Positions 60,818 through 64,000 of a stretch of 64,000 bases of DNA are shown one piece after another (position 1 is the first letter of the stretch; each line of letters begins with the position of its first letter). Origin of the DNA: Pseudomonas sp. NFR16 (GTDB lineage Bacteria; Pseudomonadota; Gammaproteobacteria; Pseudomonadales; Pseudomonadaceae); assembly GCF_900108875.1 (NCBI RefSeq), contig NZ_FNYJ01000008.1, forward strand, positions 62,001 through 126,000, written 5' to 3'. The position numbers and the translations under genes were made by a program. The notes under the pieces are model-generated. The model was not told where the DNA came from. It made no database searches and worked only from the letters and a program-made list of their open reading frames with translations.

Positions 60818-62155
60818 TTACTGCCCACGTAGCTGATTCAGCAGCTCTTGGGTCGGATAGCCATCCGCTGGCCAGCCGAATGACTGCTGTGCGCTGCGAA
60901 TCGCCTTACGGGTATTCGCGCCAATGATCCCGTCCGGCGCGCCTGCGTCGTACTGACGGGCTGACAGCAGCGTCTGCAGCTCGATACGCTCAGAGCGGCT
61001 TAATGGACGGTCGCCACGAGGCCAGTTGCCGGTCACATACCCACCGCCGCTGAAACGCTCGGACAGCAGGCTCACGCCCAGCGCGTAAGACGACGAGTTG
61101 TTGTATTTCAGAATTGCCCGGAAATTGTCCATCACCAGAAACGCCGGCCCCTTGTAGCCCGCCGGTAGCAGTAAGGCCGCCTGTTGTTGCTGAAGATAAG
61201 CAGGCAGCGTCGAACCGTTCGCGAGCTTCAGACCCATCTGCTGCCATTCGGCAATGGTCTTGCGAGTGGATGCGTCGGCCAGGGCGTAGTCGAAGCCTGG
61301 ATTGAGTTGAACCTCGAACCCCCACGGCTGGCCCTTTTGCCAGCCGGAGCTTTGCAGGTAGTGCGCCGTCGAGGCGAGCGCATCGGTCGGCGAGTTCCAG
61401 ATGTCGCGACGGCCGTCGCCATCAAAATCCACTGCGTGCGTGTTATAGGTGGTCGGGATGAATTGCGTCTGTCCCATCGCGCCGGCCCAGGAACCCAGCA
61501 TGCTTGGCGCGTCGATGTCGCCGTGCTGAATGATCTGCAGAGCGGCGATCAACTGATCCTGTGCGAATTGCGGACGGCGACCCTCATACGCCAGCGTTGC
61601 CAGCGAACGGATGACCGACTGTGTGCCCTGGAACTGACCGAAGCTGCTCTCCATGCCCCAGACCGCGACCAAGGCCTGACGATCGACGCCGTAGCGCTGC
61701 TCGATGGCTGTCAGCGCGTCTGCATACTGCGCCAGCAGCGCCTGACCCTTGCGCACGCGCACGGCTGACATGGCGCTGTCGAGGTATTCCCACACTGGGC
61801 GGGTGAATTCCGGCTGGCTGCGATCAGCCTTCACAACGCTCATGTCAGGCGTGACGCCGGCAAAAGCGTTATCGAACACCTCAGGACGAATGCCCGCGCT
61901 CAACGCCTGCGCACGAAACATGCTCTGCCATTCGCTGAAACTCATGGCAGGCTGGATTTCGAAATTGTTGTCGTCCGGCTGCGCCACGGCGTTGGAGGCT
62001 GCGGGCACATTTTTGGAGGCTTGTGGCGCGGAAGCGGATTGAAGCGGGGTAGCCACTGCGGCGGTAGGCTGTTCGGCGCAGGCAACCAGTATGAAGAAGC
62101 TAGAGGCAGCGATCAGTTGGCGTACAGGCCAACGACGGGGAAAGCTAAAGGGCAT
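60818..62155 (-). CDS. MltB-family lytic transglycosylase lipoprotein with PG-binding domain
   Basis: A 445-residue GH103 enzyme. Lipobox ILVAC follows a basic signal region. The catalytic segment is VDRQALVAVWGMESSFGQFQGTQSVIRSLATLAYEGRR, then SWAGAMGQTQFIPTTYNTHAVDFDGDGRRDIWNSPTDALASTAHYLQSSGW. The C terminus carries a peptidoglycan-binding type 1 domain (LQTLLSARQYDAGAPDGIIGANTRKAIRSAQQSFGWPADGYP). It is a second MltB-type enzyme in the window, distinct from the one at 55187. The start at 62155 is chosen because it gives the shortest lipoprotein signal; a GTG at 62167 is possible. Confidence 0.93.
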   Translation of the reverse strand: MPFSFPRRWPVRQLIAASSFFILVACAEQPTAAVATPLQSASAPQASKNVPAASNAVAQPDDNNFEIQPAMSFSEWQSMFRAQALSAGIRPEVFDNAFAGVTPDMSVVKADRSQPEFTRPVWEYLDSAMSAVRVRKGQALLAQYADALTAIEQRYGVDRQALVAVWGMESSFGQFQGTQSVIRSLATLAYEGRRPQFAQDQLIAALQIIQHGDIDAPSMLGSWAGAMGQTQFIPTTYNTHAVDFDGDGRRDIWNSPTDALASTAHYLQSSGWQKGQPWGFEVQLNPGFDYALADASTRKTIAEWQQMGLKLANGSTLPAYLQQQQAALLLPAGYKGPAFLVMDNFRAILKYNNSSSYALGVSLLSERFSGGGYVTGNWPRGDRPLSRSERIELQTLLSARQYDAGAPDGIIGANTRKAIRSAQQSFGWPADGYPTQELLNQLRGQ

Positions 62156-62242
62156 TCTGGGGTCCACAGGTATAAACCGTAAGGTGCAGACCTTAACATG
62201 CCGGCCCTGTTGGCGGGGACGTCAGTCAGTAACCTGAAGTTT

Positions 62243-62401
62243 TCAGGCCGCCATAACGGAAGAAGCCTCCCAGTTTTTCGACTGGAAGGCTTCGCGGCGG
62301 TAGCTGCCTTTGCCCTTGGTGGGTTGTTCCTGACGGCTGCGGAACAGTGGCTGGGCGATGATGGATTTGGCCTTGTTCGGCCGTCTCTTTGGCTTGCTCA
62401 T
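62243..62401 (-). CDS. arfA: Alternative ribosome-rescue factor ArfA
   Basis: A 52-codon gene read directly from the minus strand: it starts MSKPKRRPNKAKSIIAQPLF, continues through KGKGSYRREAFQSKNWE and ends in VMAA. ArfA enters stalled ribosomes that lack a stop codon and recruits RF2; it backs up trans-translation. The basic N terminus and KGKGSYRR are family hallmarks. As in other proteobacterial arfA genes, a hairpin lies inside the 3' coding part, so the active protein is probably made from truncated mRNA and is shorter than the full frame. Confidence 0.9.
   Translation of the reverse strand: MSKPKRRPNKAKSIIAQPLFRSRQEQPTKGKGSYRREAFQSKNWEASSVMAA
62266..62289 (-). promoter_or_regulatory. 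Hairpin inside arfA (mRNA truncation signal)
   Basis: On the arfA mRNA, CCTTCCAGT-CGAAAA-ACTGGGAGG forms a 9-bp stem with one G-U pair across codons 38-46. In E. coli and relatives a similarly placed hairpin is cut by RNase III or ends transcription, producing a non-stop arfA message. That message is translated into active ArfA only when tmRNA fails, which links ArfA level to rescue demand. Confidence 0.75.
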
Positions 62402-62500
62402 GGCGGATGCTCTCTTGGTGAGGGATGAAACGGGGCAGATCTTGCGTCAGGTCGAGGCCGGGGTCTAATTGATCTGTGCTATCGCCAGGACGCACTCCTT

Positions 62501-62582
62501 TGCAGGAGCGCGCTTGCCCGCGATTGCGATCGTTCGGATAGCCGGATGTGCCTGGCATACCGATAGGGCAAGCGCGCCTGGA
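62501..62582. repeat. REP pair
   Basis: An arm TGCAGGAGCGCGCTTGCCCG from 62501 faces a degenerate inverted arm, AGGGCAAGCGCGCCTGGA, ending at 62582. They fill most of the 197-bp gap between arfA and holA, where I see no gene. Confidence 0.78.
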
Positions 62583-62598
62583 AGGTGGGTCGACAGGC

Positions 62599-63636
62599 TT
62601 ATTCCGACGGCAACGCCAGCCGCTGCCCGGCCATCAGCAACGACAACCGGCTCAAGCTGCTCCAGACAGAGCCTTCTGCCTGACCTTTGATCTGCGCATC
62701 GATGTGTTGGGCGTCCATCAGCAACTGACCCCAGCGACGGGCTGAGTGCCGCATCAAGGCTTTGCTCATCAACGGTTTGCGCTTGTCCCAGATGGGCGGG
62801 CGTGCCTGGCTGAACGCCTTATCCAGTGGCACGCCCTGGCTGTATTGCAGCGCCAGGTTCGCCAGCACGCGCAATTCGCGCGACAACGCCCAGAGAATGA
62901 CCGGCGGCTCGACGCCCTCGCCGCGCAAGCCTTCGAGCATGCGCAGGGCGTGAGAAGCTTCGCCGTTGAGAATCGCATCAGTCAGGCCGAAGACATCGAA
63001 GCGGGCGCTGTCAGCCACGGCCGCCTGAACGGTCTCCACCGTGATCTGGCCCTGTTCGGCCATCAGCTTGAGCTTTTCGATTTCCTGCGCGGCAGCGAGC
63101 AAGTTGCCTTCAACCCGCGCGGCGATCAGTTCGATCGCATCCGGGGTTGCAGCGAGTCCTGATTGCGAAAGGCGCTGGCGAATCCACTGCGGCAACTGGC
63201 TGGCATCGACCGGCCAGATCTGCACGAACTGGGTTTGCTGGCCTTCAACCAGCGCCTTGCCCCATTTGGTTTTCTGCGCGGCGCCGTCCAGCTTGGGCAG
63301 GCTGATCAGCAGCAGCGTGTCTTCCGCCGGGCGGCTGCAGTATTCGAGTAAGGCCGCAGCGCCTTTGTCACCGGGCTTGCCCGACGGCAGGCGCAGTTCC
63401 AGCAGGCGCCGCTCAGCGAACAGCGACATGCTCGCGCCCGCCTGCAGCAGCGTGCCCCAATCGAAGCTCGAATCGGCGCTGAACACCTGACGCTCGTCGA
63501 ACCCTTGCTGACGGGCCGCCGCGCGAATGGCATCGCACGCTTCCTGGCATTGCAGCGGGTCATCGCCGCTGACAATGTAGACAGGCGACAATGCGCCCTG
63601 AAGGTGTTTGGAGAGTTGGGCGGGGGCGAGTTTCAT
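62599..63636 (-). CDS. holA: DNA polymerase III delta subunit
   Basis: A 345-residue clamp-loader subunit that opens the beta sliding clamp. Family markers are KLAPAQLSKHLQGALSPVYIVSGDDPLQCQEACDAIR, the beta-binding SMSLFAERRLLELRLPSGKPG, and DSARFDVFGLTDAILNGEASHALRMLEGLRGEGVEPPVILWALSRELR. It lies downstream of lptE, the usual leuS-lptE-holA order. Confidence 0.96.
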   Translation of the reverse strand: MKLAPAQLSKHLQGALSPVYIVSGDDPLQCQEACDAIRAAARQQGFDERQVFSADSSFDWGTLLQAGASMSLFAERRLLELRLPSGKPGDKGAAALLEYCSRPAEDTLLLISLPKLDGAAQKTKWGKALVEGQQTQFVQIWPVDASQLPQWIRQRLSQSGLAATPDAIELIAARVEGNLLAAAQEIEKLKLMAEQGQITVETVQAAVADSARFDVFGLTDAILNGEASHALRMLEGLRGEGVEPPVILWALSRELRVLANLALQYSQGVPLDKAFSQARPPIWDKRKPLMSKALMRHSARRWGQLLMDAQHIDAQIKGQAEGSVWSSLSRLSLLMAGQRLALPSE

Positions 63637-63652
63637 GGGTCAGAAAAGATCA

Positions 63653-63670
63653 GGGCCGGCGAACCGGCCC
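63653..63670 (-). other. GC-rich hairpin between lptE and holA
   Basis: On the minus strand GGGCCGG-TTCG-CCGGCCC is a 7-bp stem with a stable TTCG tetraloop in the 42-bp lptE-holA gap, followed by TGATCTTTTCTG. With so short a T-run it could attenuate or be an RNA-processing or stability element rather than a full terminator. Confidence 0.6.
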
Positions 63671-63678
63671 CGATGCCA

Positions 63679-64000
63679 TCACTTGGTCGGGAATTCGATG
63701 GGAGACTGCTGTGGCGTCTCGTCGCGAACCCGCTGGGCAGCCGCTTCGGCGTCGGCTTCGGCGCGAGCGGCAGCGTCGGCCTTGGCTTGCATTTCATCCA
63801 GGCCTTCTGGTGTCAGCAATTGAAGACGAGCCAGCATGAGCTGAATCAGATCGCTGCGCATTTCCTGGCGGACCTGATCAGCTTCCTGGTCGGAGCCCAC
63901 CAGGTTGTTGCCGTCGTGCACGTAGACCTTCTGCACCTGCACGTTGTCGCTGATCAGGACGACGTCCTTGGTGCCACGGATTTCATACTTCAACACGTCG
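63679..64000 (-). CDS. lptE: LptE lipopolysaccharide-assembly lipoprotein (partial)
   Basis: The C-terminal 106 or so residues of a gene that begins beyond the window. The visible part contains LKYEIRGTKDVVLISDNVQVQKVYVHDGNNLVGSDQEADQVRQEMRSDLIQLMLARLQLL, then an alanine-rich tail. Position (lptE-holA) and sequence match LptE, which plugs the LptD barrel in the outer membrane for LPS export. The lipobox is outside the window. Confidence 0.87.
   Translation of the reverse strand, partial: DVLKYEIRGTKDVVLISDNVQVQKVYVHDGNNLVGSDQEADQVRQEMRSDLIQLMLARLQLLTPEGLDEMQAKADAAARAEADAEAAAQRVRDETPQQSPIEFPTK

Overview
The window is a chromosomal stretch of a fluorescent Pseudomonas, most probably of the P. 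syringae complex. The evidence is the gene order (pgpA-ribA upstream of dxs-ispA-xseB, and proA-nadD-rsfS-rlmH-mrdA-rodA-mltB-rlpA-dacA-ybeD-lipB-lipA next to holA-lptE), the high-GC coding style, many Pseudomonas-type REP palindromes, and a homologue of PsmE, the bifunctional alginate epimerase described from P. syringae. I see no rRNA, tRNA, IS element, prophage or CRISPR array.

Layout. (1) 1-8.7 kb: tail of pgpA, an orphan periplasmic binding protein, ribA, a small membrane protein and a BtuF-like B12-binding protein; a tandem REP-derived array separates these from a convergent btuB-like receptor, followed by dxs and ispA-xseB (isoprenoid precursors, exonuclease VII). (2) 8.8-13.6 kb: a probable four-gene minus-strand operon (zinc-type alcohol dehydrogenase-like protein, royal-jelly/yellow-family secreted protein, signal-less OpuAC-like protein, nitroreductase) with a divergent LysR regulator. 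(3) 13.6-19.7 kb: catabolic island with a sugar-acid dehydratase (IlvD/Edd), a FAH-fold protein, a GbpR-like LysR regulator with a clear palindromic operator, a maleate-isomerase-family protein and another LysR gene; the remnant of a further LysR gene may lie just downstream. (4) 19.9-30.2 kb: a complete type I secretion system (ABC exporter, adaptor, TolC-like channel) converging on a 1871-residue modular mannuronan C5-epimerase/alginate acetylhydrolase. This is the most striking locus. (5) 30.8-36.6 kb: an S24-type repressor without phage genes, ppa, dedA-mtfA, a GNAT acetyltransferase, and aldehyde dehydrogenase exaC behind a sigma-54 promoter. (6) 36.8-48.9 kb: an AcoR-like sigma-54 activator, a REP array, mpl-ubiX-lipoprotein, an SDR-fold protein, a MORN-repeat/caspase-like lipoprotein, a MaoC protein, lrgAB, a LON-substrate-domain protein, a DedA-PAP2 fusion and a 3-methyladenine glycosylase. 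(7) 49.2-64 kb: the conserved envelope-elongation and lipoate cluster, a second MltB-type transglycosylase, arfA with its built-in hairpin, holA and the 3' part of lptE.

Functional themes: cell-wall synthesis and remodelling (mpl, mrdA, rodA, mltB, rlpA, dacA), cofactor supply (riboflavin, B12, NAD, lipoate, prenyl-quinone precursors), aldehyde and sugar-acid catabolism under dedicated regulators, and export of an enzyme that deacetylates and epimerises alginate outside the cell. All assignments come from reading the sequence; none was checked against a database.
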